DNA of 64,000 nt from Actinomadura rayongensis. Lineage in GTDB: Bacteria; Actinomycetota; Actinomycetes; Streptosporangiales; Streptosporangiaceae. The translations under genes were made by a program, and so were the position numbers. The notes under the pieces are model-generated. The model saw only the letters and a program-made list of their open reading frames with translations. It had not been told where the DNA came from and made no database searches. The DNA lies in contig NZ_WUTW01000008.1 in the NCBI RefSeq assembly GCF_009831215.1, positions 186,001 through 250,000 on the forward strand, in the 5' to 3' direction. Shown piece by piece: positions 9,058-21,275 of the stretch. Numbering within the stretch: the first letter of the stretch is position 1; the number at the start of each line of letters is the position of its first letter.

Positions 9058-10130
9058 CGGGCGAGGACGACGTCCTCGTGGCGGCCGAGGGCGTGGTGAA
9101 GCACTTCCCCATCCGGCAGGGGATCGTGTTCAAGAAGGAGATCGCGCGCGTCCACGCCGTCGACGGCGTCGACCTGTCGGTCCGGCGCGGCGAGACGCTC
9201 GGGATCGTGGGGGAGACCGGGTCGGGCAAGTCCACGCTGGCGCGCTGCCTCACCGGGCTGCACCCCGTCACGGCCGGGCGGATCTTCTTCGAGGGCACCG
9301 ACATCACCCGGCTGTCGCGGGCCGGGCTGAAGGCGTTCCGCCGCGACGTCCAGATGATCTTCCAGGACCCGTACGGGTCGCTGAACCCGCGCCGCCGCGT
9401 CGGGTCGATCATCGGGGACCCGTTCGCGATCCACGGGCTCGCCGACGGGGCCGAGCGCCGCCGCCGCGTCCAGGAGCTGATGGAACTCGTCGGGCTGAAC
9501 CCCGAGCACTACAACCGGTTCCCGGCCGAGTTCTCCGGCGGGCAGCGGCAGCGGATCGGCGTGGCGCGGGCCCTGGCCGTCCGGCCGCGCCTGGTGGTGT
9601 GCGACGAGCCGGTGTCGGCGCTGGACGTGTCCATCCAGGCGCAGGTGATCAACCTGCTGCGGGACCTGCAGACCGAGCTGGGCCTGACCTACATCTTCAT
9701 CGCGCACGATCTGTCGGTCGTCCGGTACGTCAGCGACCGGGTCGCGGTGATGTACCTCGGGCGGATCGTGGAGTCGGCGCCCGCGTCCGGCCTGTACGGA
9801 CGGCCCCGGCACCCGTACTCGGCGGCGCTGCTGTCGGCGGCGTCGATCGCCGACCCCGACGAGGCGGCCCGCGCGGAGCGCATCGTGCTGACGGGGGACG
9901 TCCCGTCGCCGATCGACCCGCCGTCCGGCTGCCGGTTCCATCCGCGCTGCCCGAAGGCGCAGGACCGCTGCACCGTCGAGGACCCGCCGCTCGTCCCGCG
10001 CGCCGGCGACCCGTCCGACCACGTGACGGCCTGCCACTTCCCGGTCGAGCCCGGCGAGCGCTTGGCCCGCCGCGAGGCCGGCATCGCCCAGGTCTCCACC
10101 GACCCCGACCTTCCGGAGGCGGCTCCATGA
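9054..10130 (+). CDS. Peptide ABC transporter ATP-binding protein (DppF/OppF type)
   Basis: The second ATPase of the importer (358 residues) forms a heterodimer with the DppD-type subunit. Walker A is GETGSGKS, the signature FSGGQRQR, and Walker [13 protein letters not shown]. The C-terminal extension again contains a cysteine-bearing FHPRCPKAQDRC. The ATG at 9054 overlaps the preceding stop, and its own end overlaps the following permease start by four bases, so the operon is tightly coupled. Confidence 0.94.
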   Translation: MTGEDDVLVAAEGVVKHFPIRQGIVFKKEIARVHAVDGVDLSVRRGETLGIVGETGSGKSTLARCLTGLHPVTAGRIFFEGTDITRLSRAGLKAFRRDVQMIFQDPYGSLNPRRRVGSIIGDPFAIHGLADGAERRRRVQELMELVGLNPEHYNRFPAEFSGGQRQRIGVARALAVRPRLVVCDEPVSALDVSIQAQVINLLRDLQTELGLTYIFIAHDLSVVRYVSDRVAVMYLGRIVESAPASGLYGRPRHPYSAALLSAASIADPDEAARAERIVLTGDVPSPIDPPSGCRFHPRCPKAQDRCTVEDPPLVPRAGDPSDHVTACHFPVEPGERLARREAGIAQVSTDPDLPEAAP

Positions 10131-11092
10131 GCTATTCGGACTTGCAGGCCGAGGCCGTGCCGGTGGAGCCGGGGCCTGCGGCCTCGGTGCGGGGGCGGTC
10201 GCCGTTCCGGCTCGCGTGGGCGCGGTTCCGGCGCGACAAGCTCGCGGTGGTGTCGCTCGTCGTGCTCGCGCTGATGGTCGCGTTCGCGGCGATGGCGCCG
10301 CTGTGGGCGTCGTGGACGGGCCATCCCTACGACGCGACGTTCCCGAAGACGGCGCTGGACGTGGACGGCCAGCCGGTCGGCCCGTCCCGGCACTTCTGGC
10401 TCGGCGCCGACCAGCTCGGCCGCGACGTGCTCGTCCGCGCGGCGTACGGGGCGCGGATCTCGCTGATCGTCGGGGTGGTCGCGTCGGTGCTGGCGTCGCT
10501 GCTCGGCGTCGCGGTGGGGACGCTCGCCGGGTTCGTCGGCGGCTGGCTCGACACGCTGCTCGCCCGGCTGATGGACCTGACGCTCGCGCTGCCCTACCTG
10601 CTCGTCGCGATCATGCTGGCGACGACGTTCCAGATCTCGTCGGTGTTCTCCAGCCTCACGCTGACGATCATCGTGATCGCGTTCTTCTCGTTCGCGGCGT
10701 TCGGCCGGATCATCCGGGGCCAGGTGCTGTCGCTGAAGGAGAAGGAGTTCGTCGAGGCGGCCCGGTCGCTCGGCGCGGGCAACCTGCGGATCATGTTCGT
10801 GGACGTCCTGCCGAACCTCGTCGCGCAGGTGACCGTCCTGACGTCCCTGCTCATCCCGACCTCGATCGTGTTCGAGGCGACGCTGTCGTTCCTCGGCGTC
10901 GGGGTGCGGCTGCCGATGCCGAGCTGGGGGTCGATGCTCGGCGAGGGCAGCGACGTGTTCCAGACGGCGTGGTGGCTGCTCGCCGTCCCCGCGATCCTGC
11001 TGCTGCTGACCACCCTGTCGTTCAACCTGCTCGGCGACGGGATCCGCGACGCCCTCGACCCGCGCAGCGAGCGCCTGATCGGGAAGAGGTGA
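10127..11092 (+). CDS. Peptide ABC transporter permease (DppC type)
   Basis: This 321-residue inner-membrane permease has about six transmembrane segments. The first is near residues 40-60 (LVVLALMVAFAAMAPLW). The EAA loop that contacts the ATPases reads EAARSLGAGNLRIMFVDVLPN. A GADQLGRDVLVRAAYGARISL segment is typical of DppC. It overlaps the OppF-type gene by ATGA and pairs with the DppB-type permease that follows 4 bp later. Confidence 0.93.
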   Translation: MSYSDLQAEAVPVEPGPAASVRGRSPFRLAWARFRRDKLAVVSLVVLALMVAFAAMAPLWASWTGHPYDATFPKTALDVDGQPVGPSRHFWLGADQLGRDVLVRAAYGARISLIVGVVASVLASLLGVAVGTLAGFVGGWLDTLLARLMDLTLALPYLLVAIMLATTFQISSVFSSLTLTIIVIAFFSFAAFGRIIRGQVLSLKEKEFVEAARSLGAGNLRIMFVDVLPNLVAQVTVLTSLLIPTSIVFEATLSFLGVGVRLPMPSWGSMLGEGSDVFQTAWWLLAVPAILLLLTTLSFNLLGDGIRDALDPRSERLIGKR

Positions 11093-11096
11093 CCCC

Positions 11097-12041
11097 GTGC
11101 TGCGTTTCGTGATCCGCAGGCTGCTCTACGCCGTCCTCGTGCTGTGGCTCGTGTCGACGCTCGTGTTCGTGTTCCTGCACGTGTCGCCGGTGCCGGTCGA
11201 GCGCGTCATCGGCGGCCCGCGCGCGACCACCGACACGCTCGCGCAGATCCGCCGCAACCTCGGCCTGGACCAGCCCGCGATCGTCCAGTACGGGCAGTGG
11301 CTCGGCCGGCTGGTGCGCGGCGACCTCGGCGACTCCTACGTCAACGGGACGTCGGTGACGTCGCTGATCGCCGACCGGCTCCCGACGACGCTGTGGCTGG
11401 TGTTCGGCGCGGGCGTCCTGTGGTTCGTCGGCGGGGTGGCGACGGGCGTGTTCAGCGCGACGCGGGCGCGGGGCCTCGGCGACCGCGTCGCGACGCTGTT
11501 CGTGCTGGTCGGCCTGTCCACGCCGCCGTTCGTGATGGCGCTGGTGCTGCTGTTCCTGTTCTCCACCGAACTCGGCCTGGCCGGGATCCACTGGTTCGAG
11601 GCAGGGCCGCCGCTGCAGGAGCACTTCCTGCAGCGCATGGTCCTGCCGTGGATCGCGCTGGCGTTCCTGATGATCGCGACGTACACGCGGCTGACGCGCG
11701 GGTCGATGCTGGACGTCCTCGGCGAGGACTACATCCGCACCGCCCGTGCCAAGGGCCTGTCGGAGCGCCGCGTGGTGTACCGGCACGGGCTGCGGGCGGC
11801 GCTGACGCCGGTCGTCACCCAGTTCGGCATCGACCTCGGCGCGCTCATCGGGTCCACGATCGTCACCGAGAAGGTGTTCGGGCTCCAGGGCGTCGGGCAG
11901 CTCGTCTACCAGTCCATCGCGCTCGGCGACACCCCGGTCATCATCGGGGTGACGCTGGTCGTGACGCTGTTCGTCGTGGCGGCGAACCTGCTGGTCGACA
12001 TCGGCTACTCGTTCCTGGATCCGCGCGTCCGGCTGGCCTGA
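11097..12041 (+). CDS. Peptide ABC transporter permease (DppB type)
   Basis: A 314-residue permease with an N-terminal transmembrane segment (LLYAVLVLWLVSTLVFVFLH), an extracytoplasmic loop and five more hydrophobic segments. The EAA loop is [20 protein letters not shown]. The GTG at 11097 begins the usual MLRFVIRRLL opening of DppB proteins. It is the last gene of the first importer, in the order binding protein, two ATPases, DppC, DppB. No obvious terminator hairpin separates it from mshC 67 bp downstream. Confidence 0.93.
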   Translation: MLRFVIRRLLYAVLVLWLVSTLVFVFLHVSPVPVERVIGGPRATTDTLAQIRRNLGLDQPAIVQYGQWLGRLVRGDLGDSYVNGTSVTSLIADRLPTTLWLVFGAGVLWFVGGVATGVFSATRARGLGDRVATLFVLVGLSTPPFVMALVLLFLFSTELGLAGIHWFEAGPPLQEHFLQRMVLPWIALAFLMIATYTRLTRGSMLDVLGEDYIRTARAKGLSERRVVYRHGLRAALTPVVTQFGIDLGALIGSTIVTEKVFGLQGVGQLVYQSIALGDTPVIIGVTLVVTLFVVAANLLVDIGYSFLDPRVRLA

Positions 12042-12108
12042 GCGGCGCCCGCGGCCGGAGGGCGATCTCGGCTTAACGGCGCGAGTCGGCCACGGATAAG
12101 CTCGGCTC

Positions 12109-13338
12109 ATGCGATCGTGGTCCGCTCCCGAAGTCCCCCGTCTCACCGCCGCCGGGCTGCCCGCGGCGACCGGGCCGCTCCGCCTGTACGACACGGGGAC
12201 GGGCGCCGTCCGCGCGACCGAGCCCGGTCCGACGGCGCGGATGTACGTCTGCGGGATCACCCCCTACGACGCGACGCATCTCGGGCACGCCAACACGTAT
12301 CTGGCGTTCGACCTGGTCAACCGAGTCTGGCGGGACCTCGGGCACGACGTCCATTACGTTCAGAACGCCACCGATGTGGACGACCCCCTGCTGGAACGTG
12401 CCGAGCGGACCGGCGAGGACTGGCGCGCGCTCGCCGACCGCGAGATCGAACTGTTCCGCACCGACATGGAGGCGCTGCGGATCCTGCCGCCCGCCCAGTA
12501 CGTCGGCGCGGTCGAGGCGATCCCGCTGGTCGTGGAGATGGTCGAGAAGCTGCGCGCCAAGGACGCCGCCTACGAGGTGGACGGCGACATCTACTTCCCG
12601 GTCGCGGCGGACCCGGCCTTCGGCGAGGTCAGCCGCCTGGACCGGACGGCGATGGCGCCGATCTTCGCCGAGCGGGGCGGCGACCCGGACCGTCCCGGCA
12701 AGCGGGACCCGCTCGACGCGCTGCTGTGGCTGGCGCGGCGGCCCGGCGAGCCCGGCTGGGAGTCGCCGTTCGGCGTCGGCCGCCCCGGCTGGCACGTCGA
12801 GTGCTCGGCGATCTCGCTCGAACACCTCGGGATGGCCTTCGACGTCGAGGGCGGCGGTTCGGACCTGGCGTTCCCGCACCACGAGATGAGCGCCGCGCAC
12901 GCGCAGGTCGCCACCGGGGAGCGCCCGCACGCCCGCGCCTACGTCCACGCGGGCATGGTCGCGCTGGACGGCGAGAAGATGTCCAAGTCGCGGGGGAACC
13001 TCGTGTTCGTCTCGCGGCTGCGCAAGGACGGCACGGACCCGATGGCGATCCGGCTGGCGCTGCTCGCCCACCACTACCGGGCGGACTGGGAGTGGACGGG
13101 CGCGGACCTGACGGCCGCGCGGGAGCGGCTGGAGCGCTGGCGGGCGGCGGTCGCGCGTCCGGCCGGCCCGGACGCCGCCGCGACGGCCGCGCAGGTCCGC
13201 GCCCGCCTCGCCGACGATCTCGACGCCCCCGGCGCGCTCGCCGCGCTGGACCGCTGGGCCGAGAGCGAGGGGACCGACTCCGGCGCGCCCGCCCGGATCC
13301 GCGCGGTCGCCGACGCGCTGCTCGGCGTCGTCCTCTAG
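12109..13338 (+). CDS. mshC: Mycothiol biosynthesis cysteine ligase MshC
   Basis: MshC joins L-cysteine to 1-D-myo-inosityl 2-amino-2-deoxy-glucopyranoside using ATP, the penultimate step of mycothiol synthesis in the cytoplasm. The 409-residue protein is a class I cysteinyl-tRNA synthetase relative: zinc-ligand C48 in [10 protein letters not shown], the HIGH equivalent HLGH (57-60), VECSAIS as further zinc ligand, and KMSKS at 290-294. The tRNA-binding C-terminus of CysS is absent, which separates it from that enzyme. A TAAGCT box (12097-12102) lies 6 nt before the ATG. In Streptomyces mshC is close to the SCO1664 and metH genes, so this gene order is ancestral apart from the inserted importer. 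Confidence 0.96.
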   Translation: MRSWSAPEVPRLTAAGLPAATGPLRLYDTGTGAVRATEPGPTARMYVCGITPYDATHLGHANTYLAFDLVNRVWRDLGHDVHYVQNATDVDDPLLERAERTGEDWRALADREIELFRTDMEALRILPPAQYVGAVEAIPLVVEMVEKLRAKDAAYEVDGDIYFPVAADPAFGEVSRLDRTAMAPIFAERGGDPDRPGKRDPLDALLWLARRPGEPGWESPFGVGRPGWHVECSAISLEHLGMAFDVEGGGSDLAFPHHEMSAAHAQVATGERPHARAYVHAGMVALDGEKMSKSRGNLVFVSRLRKDGTDPMAIRLALLAHHYRADWEWTGADLTAARERLERWRAAVARPAGPDAAATAAQVRARLADDLDAPGALAALDRWAESEGTDSGAPARIRAVADALLGVVL

Positions 13339-13345
13339 CGTCCGG

Positions 13346-14167
13346 TCACGCGGCGGCCCGCGCCGCCGCGTCCGCCGACCTGCGAGCGCGGCGCGCCATC
13401 CGCCGCCGCGCCCGCCACAGCGCCAGCGGCGCGCCCGCGCGGCGCAGCGGCCCCGGGACGAGCCGGTAGCAGAACGCGCCCGTCCGCAGCAGGAACCACA
13501 GGAACCGCTCCCGGCGCGGCCCCCACGGCAGCCCGTACTGCTCCCGGACGCGCGGCGGCAGCACCCCGGTCGTGATGAACCGGAACAGCCACAGCCCGGG
13601 CCACAGCCACCACAGCTTGCGCGCCCGCAGGACGGCGCGGGCGACCTCGCGTCCGTCGTCGGTGACCTCCAGCGAGCCGATCATGCGGTCCATGTAGGCG
13701 CGGAACGCGGCGAGGTCGGCGGGCTGTGCGCCGGGCGGGCACCCGAGCACGTCCGCGACGTACCGGGCCTGCTCGACGTACGCGCCCGACAGGTCGCCGC
13801 CGGGGGAGCCGAGGATCTCCTCATGGACGTACAGCGCCGCGTCCGTGAGCGTGGCGTTCACCCACACCTGCAGATCGGGGTCGTTGCCGGAGTAGCCGGG
13901 GCCGGTGATGCGCTCGTGGAGGCGGCGGATCCCGCGCCCGAGCCGCTCGGCCTCGTCCGGCGCGCCGAACGCGACGATCGCGAGGAAGTCCAGCGTCCCG
14001 AACAGCCGGTCCAGCGGACGGTCCCGCATGTCGCTGTGCTCGGCCACGCCCCGCGCGACCGCCGGTTGCGCGACCTGCAGCAGCAGCGCGCGGCCCGCGG
14101 CGAGCATCACGGCGGGCTCGGCGGCCAGCCTCCGCAGCACGTCGCGGTCGGGGACGGGAGCGGTCAT
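13346..14167 (-). CDS. Oxygenase MpaB family protein (DUF2236)
   Basis: This 273-residue protein is of the MpaB/latex-clearing-protein-like DUF2236 family, heme-dependent oxygenases or uncharacterised relatives. Family-typical features are LLQVAQPAVARGV near the N-terminus and the IRRLHERITG helix carrying conserved arginine and histidine. The ATG at 14167 has a GGAAGG Shine-Dalgarno sequence 6 nt upstream; an ATG 14 codons earlier (14209) lacks one. It converges on mshC with only 7 bp between stops. The substrate is unknown. Confidence 0.85.
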   Translation of the reverse strand: MTAPVPDRDVLRRLAAEPAVMLAAGRALLLQVAQPAVARGVAEHSDMRDRPLDRLFGTLDFLAIVAFGAPDEAERLGRGIRRLHERITGPGYSGNDPDLQVWVNATLTDAALYVHEEILGSPGGDLSGAYVEQARYVADVLGCPPGAQPADLAAFRAYMDRMIGSLEVTDDGREVARAVLRARKLWWLWPGLWLFRFITTGVLPPRVREQYGLPWGPRRERFLWFLLRTGAFCYRLVPGPLRRAGAPLALWRARRRMARRARRSADAAARAAA

Positions 14168-14413
14168 CACGGTCCTTCCGCCGGGTGCGGTCCCGGCATC
14201 GTCGCGCACCGGACCGACCCCCGCAAGCCCCTCTTCGACCGCCTGTCAATAACTCACAGCAGCGGGCGGGCCGCCCGCCGCGCGGCTCACCGGCCGCGGG
14301 CGCCTCCGCCCGGAATGTCGGAAGAGAAAAGCATCGTGGGACGCGCTCGACGGCGCGGGCGGGCCGTCGACGGGGGCCGGGCCTCGGCCCGTTCCCCGTC
14401 ATCGTGGCGGCCG

Positions 14414-15256
14414 TCAGCCCGCGTCGCGGCGGCGCAGGTAGCGCTCGAAGTCGCGGGCGATGGCGTCGCCGGTGGCCTCGGGCAGGTCGGCGGCGTCCTT
14501 CTGCTCCTCCAGCGTCCGGACGTACTCGGCGACCTCGGAGTCCTCCTCGGCCAGCTCGTTGACGCCGTTCTCCCAGGCCCGCGCCTCCTCGGGCAGCTCG
14601 CCGAGCGGGACGGTGATGTCCAGCAGGTCCTCCACGCGGCGGACCAGCGCCAGCGTCGCCTTCGGTGACGGCGGCTGCGCGACGTAGTGCGGCACCGCCG
14701 CCCACAGCGCGACCGTGCTGAGGTCGGCCTTGGCGCACGCGTCCTGGAGGACGCCGAGGATCCCCGTCGGCCCCTCGTAGCGCGTCGGCTCCAGGCTGAG
14801 CGTCGTGATCAGGCCGGGCTCGGACGCCGACCCCGTCACCGGCACCGGACGGGTGTGCGGCGCGTCGGCCAGCAGCGCGCCGAGCAGCACGACCTTCGTC
14901 ACGTCCAGCTCCAGCATCAGCCCGACCAGCTCGGCGCAGAACGAGCGCCACCGCATGTTCGGCTCGATCCCGTGGACGAGCACGACGTCCCGCCCGGTGG
15001 GAAGCCGCGCCCACGACACCCGGGTCGTGGGCCAGGAGATCCCGCGGCTCTCGCCGTCGGTCATCTCCACGACCGGCCGGGTCACCTGGAAGTCGTAGTA
15101 GTCGTCCGGGTCGAGTTCGGCGATGGGAGTGGACTCCCAGCTCGCCGCGAGGTGCCGGACGACCCCGCTCGCGGACTCTCCCGCGTCGTTCCACCCTTCA
15201 AAGGCGGCCACGACGACCGGATCGACCAGTTCAGGCACGCTCTCCAGTTCGACCAC
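14414..15256 (-). CDS. PAC2 family protein
   Basis: A 280-residue member of the PAC2 family (named for proteasome assembly chaperone 2; archaeal and bacterial members have no proven chaperone role). The family-typical opening AFEGWNDAGESASG and an internal VLVHGIEPNMRW, VVLLGALLADAPHTRPV are visible. The C-terminal third is acidic and helical. It is transcribed with its back to metH; the region between it and the MpaB-like gene (14168-14413) has no convincing ORF. Its presence in a proteasome-bearing chromosome is suggestive but not evidence of function. Confidence 0.88.
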   Translation of the reverse strand: MVELESVPELVDPVVVAAFEGWNDAGESASGVVRHLAASWESTPIAELDPDDYYDFQVTRPVVEMTDGESRGISWPTTRVSWARLPTGRDVVLVHGIEPNMRWRSFCAELVGLMLELDVTKVVLLGALLADAPHTRPVPVTGSASEPGLITTLSLEPTRYEGPTGILGVLQDACAKADLSTVALWAAVPHYVAQPPSPKATLALVRRVEDLLDITVPLGELPEEARAWENGVNELAEEDSEVAEYVRTLEEQKDAADLPEATGDAIARDFERYLRRRDAG

Positions 15257-15367
15257 GCGCTGCCTCCTTCCGACGTCGGGTACAGCGTCACCGGACGGCG
15301 CGGTATTTCCGGAGGGCCGCCGCGCAAGATCGGTGATGGCCAGCCTACGTCCTCGCGGAGCGACCCA

Positions 15368-15418
15368 CCCCGCCGTCGGGCCGCCCGGACGCGGCGTTCG
15401 GGCGGCCCGACGGCGGGG
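15368..15418 (-). terminator. Hairpin downstream of the universal stress protein gene
   Basis: A perfect 20-bp stem (15368-15387 with 15399-15418) encloses an 11-nt loop. It lies 22 bp after the stop of the minus-strand universal stress gene and before the PAC2 promoter. There is no U-run, so it would act as a GC-rich actinobacterial-type hairpin terminator or insulator. Confidence 0.65.
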
Positions 15419-15440
15419 CCGGGGCGGCGGTCGGGTCCGG

Positions 15441-15902
15441 TCAGCGCTTGCCGTCGGTGGTGTGGACGATCAGCACGTCGCACGGCGACCGGTGCGACAG
15501 GTTCGCCGGGACGGACCCGAGGATGCGCCCGGCCAGCGAGTTCAGGCCCCGGTTCCCGACGACGACGAGGTCGGCCTCGCGGTCCCGGGCGATGCCGGAG
15601 ATGACGTCCACCGCGTCGCCCTCCCGCGCGACCTCCTCGATGTCCTTGGCGCCGGCCGCGACCGCCCGCTCCCGCGCGGCGCGCAGGGCGTCCTCGGCGG
15701 GCGTGGAGCCCTGCACCTTGTAGGCGAGGTCGCCGAGCCGGTCGGCGGCGCTCAGCCGCTCCTTCTCGGGCATCGGGTTGTACGCGGACGCGAGCAGCAG
15801 CGTGGCGCCGGTCGCGGCGGCAAGCTGGGCGGCCCGGTCGACCGCGCGGAACGAGGTTTTCGAGCCGTCGGTGCCGACGAGAATGGTGCGGTACGCGCTC
15901 AT
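15441..15902 (-). CDS. Universal stress protein (UspA family)
   Basis: A single-domain, 153-residue Usp protein. The N-terminal beta strand and phosphate loop (ILVGTDGSKTS) and the C-terminal ATP-binding signature VVGNRGLNSLAGRILGS, followed by a serine/arginine segment, match the G-2X-G-9X-G(S/T) pattern of ATP-binding Usp proteins. It likely acts as a small cytoplasmic nucleotide sensor in stress or dormancy. It is divergently arranged with metH, 120 bp apart, and monocistronic by the flanking hairpin. Confidence 0.92.
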   Translation of the reverse strand: MSAYRTILVGTDGSKTSFRAVDRAAQLAAATGATLLLASAYNPMPEKERLSAADRLGDLAYKVQGSTPAEDALRAARERAVAAGAKDIEEVAREGDAVDVISGIARDREADLVVVGNRGLNSLAGRILGSVPANLSHRSPCDVLIVHTTDGKR

Positions 15903-16022
15903 GCCGCTCCTTACCGGTTAGTAGTCTGGGAGGGGCACGTTATCGGTCCGTTGCCCGGTGCGCCAGAACGGCCGCCGGGAGCCACGGGAGACCGGGGGCC
16001 GCCCCGGTTAGGCTGGAGCACC

Positions 16023-19499
<3,477 letters not shown>

Positions 19500-19504
19500 T
19501 CTAT

Positions 19505-19532
19505 CCTCGGGGGTCCCTTTCATCCCCCGAGG
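19505..19532 (+). promoter_or_regulatory. Hairpin overlapping the ribosome-binding site of the HAD gene
   Basis: CCTCGGGGG (19505-19513) pairs with CCCCCGAGG (19524-19532) across a 10-nt loop, 5 bp after the metH stop. The 3' arm shares its last two G residues with the GGAGG (19531-19535) of the following gene. It could attenuate metH transcription or lower translation of the HAD gene; either is inference. Confidence 0.5.
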
Positions 19533-19542
19533 AGGATCCCCC

Positions 19543-20208
19543 GTGCAGGGTCCCGGCGCGCTGCGGGCCGTCCTGTTCGACATGGACGGCCTGCTCATCG
19601 ACTCCGAGCGGCTGTGGCTGGAGGTCGAGTTCGAGGTCGTCGCCCGGCTCGGCGGCCGGTGGACCGAGGAACATCAGCAGGCGCTGGTCGGCGGCTCGCT
19701 GGCCGGCGCGGTCGCCTACATGCTGGAGCTGACCGGCGCGGACGTCCCCGCCGCGACCGTCGGGGCGTGGCTGCTGGACGGCATGGCCGAGCGCCTCGGC
19801 GCGGCCGTCCCGCTGCTGCCGGGCGCCAAGGAGCTGCTGGCCGAGGTCCGCGCGGCGGGCGTCCCGGCGGCGCTGGTGTCCTCCAGCCACCGGCGGCTCA
19901 TCGAACCGGTGCTGGACGCGATCGGCCGCGAGCACTTCGCGGTGACGGTCGCGGGCGACGAGGTGGCGCGCACCAAGCCCGACCCCGAGCCGTACCGGAC
20001 GGCGGCGGCGCGGCTCGGCGCCGACCCGCGCGCGTGCGTCGTCCTGGAGGACTCCCCGAACGGGCTCGCGGCGGCGGAGGCTGCGGGCTGCGTCACGGTC
20101 GCGGTGCCGGGCGTCCTGCCGATCGCGGCGGCGCCGGGCCGGACGGTCGTGGCGTCGCTGCGGGACGTCGACCTGGCGTTCCTGCGCTCCCTGGTCCCGG
20201 CGCCCTGA
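19543..20208 (+). CDS. HAD superfamily phosphatase (beta-phosphoglucomutase-like)
   Basis: A 221-residue HAD hydrolase. Motif I is LFDMDGLLID with nucleophile D13 and general acid D15; motif II is LVSSS; motif III/IV is K near ARTKPDPEPY with VLEDSPNGLAAAEAAG. The alpha-helical cap between motifs I and II places it in subfamily IA. Likely acts on a phosphorylated small metabolite. The GTG at 19543 follows a strong GGAGG; it sits 43 bp behind metH and may be read through from it. Confidence 0.9.
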   Translation: MQGPGALRAVLFDMDGLLIDSERLWLEVEFEVVARLGGRWTEEHQQALVGGSLAGAVAYMLELTGADVPAATVGAWLLDGMAERLGAAVPLLPGAKELLAEVRAAGVPAALVSSSHRRLIEPVLDAIGREHFAVTVAGDEVARTKPDPEPYRTAAARLGADPRACVVLEDSPNGLAAAEAAGCVTVAVPGVLPIAAAPGRTVVASLRDVDLAFLRSLVPAP

Positions 20209-20384
20209 TCCCGAGACCTCCCCGCCACCGCTCCGTTACCTTCCCGTGATCGACCGTCTCGGGGTCGGCATCCCGCCCGAGGAGGAGGCGCGGGCGGCTC
20301 CGAACCGTCCCTGGGAAGGAGCAACCCGGCCGCGTACGGTGTGAGCATGGGGGAGAGCACAGCCGTTCGGAGTGAGGGGCCGGT

Positions 20385-20804
20385 ATGAGCGACGCGATGA
20401 TCTTCGCGATCAGCCTCGGGGTGACGATCCTCGGGCTCGTCGCGAGCTGGGGCGTCTACCGCCGCCGGGGCGCGGCGACGGGGCTGCGGGGCGCGTCGCT
20501 GGCGCTGGTGCCGCTCGCCGCGGCCATGACGGGCGTGACGGAGTTCCTCGTCGACCTGGCGTTCAGCCCCGTCAAGTGGATCGGCGTGGGCGTGGCCGGG
20601 CTCGCCGTCGTGCTCTACCTGTCGTCCGGCGCGATGCTGAGCCGGCGCGCGGGCGCGGCGCCCGCCGAGGCGCCCGCCGGGAAGAAGGCGCGCCCGCAGG
20701 CCGGCGGCGGACGGGGCGCGGTCGAGCCGCCCGCGCGGCGCGGCGGCGGCGACCCCGAGCTGGCGGAGATCGAGGAGATCCTGCGCAACCGCGGCATCAG
20801 CTAG
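20385..20804 (+). CDS. Small conserved membrane protein of unknown function
   Basis: This 139-residue protein has three predicted membrane segments: residues 5-22 (MIFAISLGVTILGLVASW), about 38-52 and about 66-82. A basic, alanine-rich linker and a short C-terminal helix ELAEIEEILRNRGIS follow. That terminal helix is well formed and probably functional. Nothing suggests an enzyme. It stands alone between the HAD gene and a strong terminator. Confidence 0.7.
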   Translation: MSDAMIFAISLGVTILGLVASWGVYRRRGAATGLRGASLALVPLAAAMTGVTEFLVDLAFSPVKWIGVGVAGLAVVLYLSSGAMLSRRAGAAPAEAPAGKKARPQAGGGRGAVEPPARRGGGDPELAEIEEILRNRGIS

Positions 20805-20864
20805 ACCGCGTCAGTCGAACCGCATGGCCCGGCCCCGCCTGAGGGCCGGTTTCGAGGGCGTTCC

Positions 20865-20906
20865 GGCCGGGGCGCCGCCCGTGATCGCGCGGGCGGCGCC
20901 CCGGCC
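20865..20906 (+). terminator. Strong intrinsic terminator
   Basis: A perfect 16-bp stem (20865-20880 with 20891-20906) with a 10-nt loop is followed by GTGTTTCTT. It ends transcription from the small membrane-protein gene 60 bp upstream and isolates the second peptide importer. Confidence 0.8.
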
Positions 20907-21275
20907 GTGTTTCTTCCGGCGAGGATCGCCGTCCGGAGGACGGTTGATATCGGAACGGACTCGGATCGGTAAAGCTTGTCGTTGTCGGGCTTCGAACGGT
21001 CCAAGCATGGATGTGACCGAACGTACTATTCGGGCGATTTACCCGTTAGGCCGGTCGGACGCGTGTGCCCGAGATGACGACGAGATCACAAGTCAGATAC
21101 GGGGTCTGGCGTCCGTCGCCCGGTCGATGGACAGTCGTGCTCAAGCACGAGGTATCCCTCCGGCAAACACGGCATGACGGGCATGGACGGCGCTGGACGA
21201 TCTTCGTCGCCGGACGGCCCGCACGCCGTCGGCGGCGGTGCCGCACCACGGCCGGATCGGTAGGAGGTAGGAAGC
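20907..21275 (+). promoter_or_regulatory. Upstream region of the second peptide importer operon
   Basis: About 370 bp without a convincing gene. It is less GC-rich than its surroundings and contains TTGATA (20943-20948), a TCGGTAAAGCTT stretch near 20965-20980, and other AT-rich patches that could hold the operon promoter. A GGAGGTAGGAAG ribosome-binding site lies just before the GTG at 21276. I cannot define a single promoter. Confidence 0.4.

Noticed and set aside
15903-16022. Possible cobalamin riboswitch before metH
   Set aside because: The gap is only 120 bp, no B12 box was seen, and a -10-like TAGGCT immediately before the ATG leaves no room for a leader.
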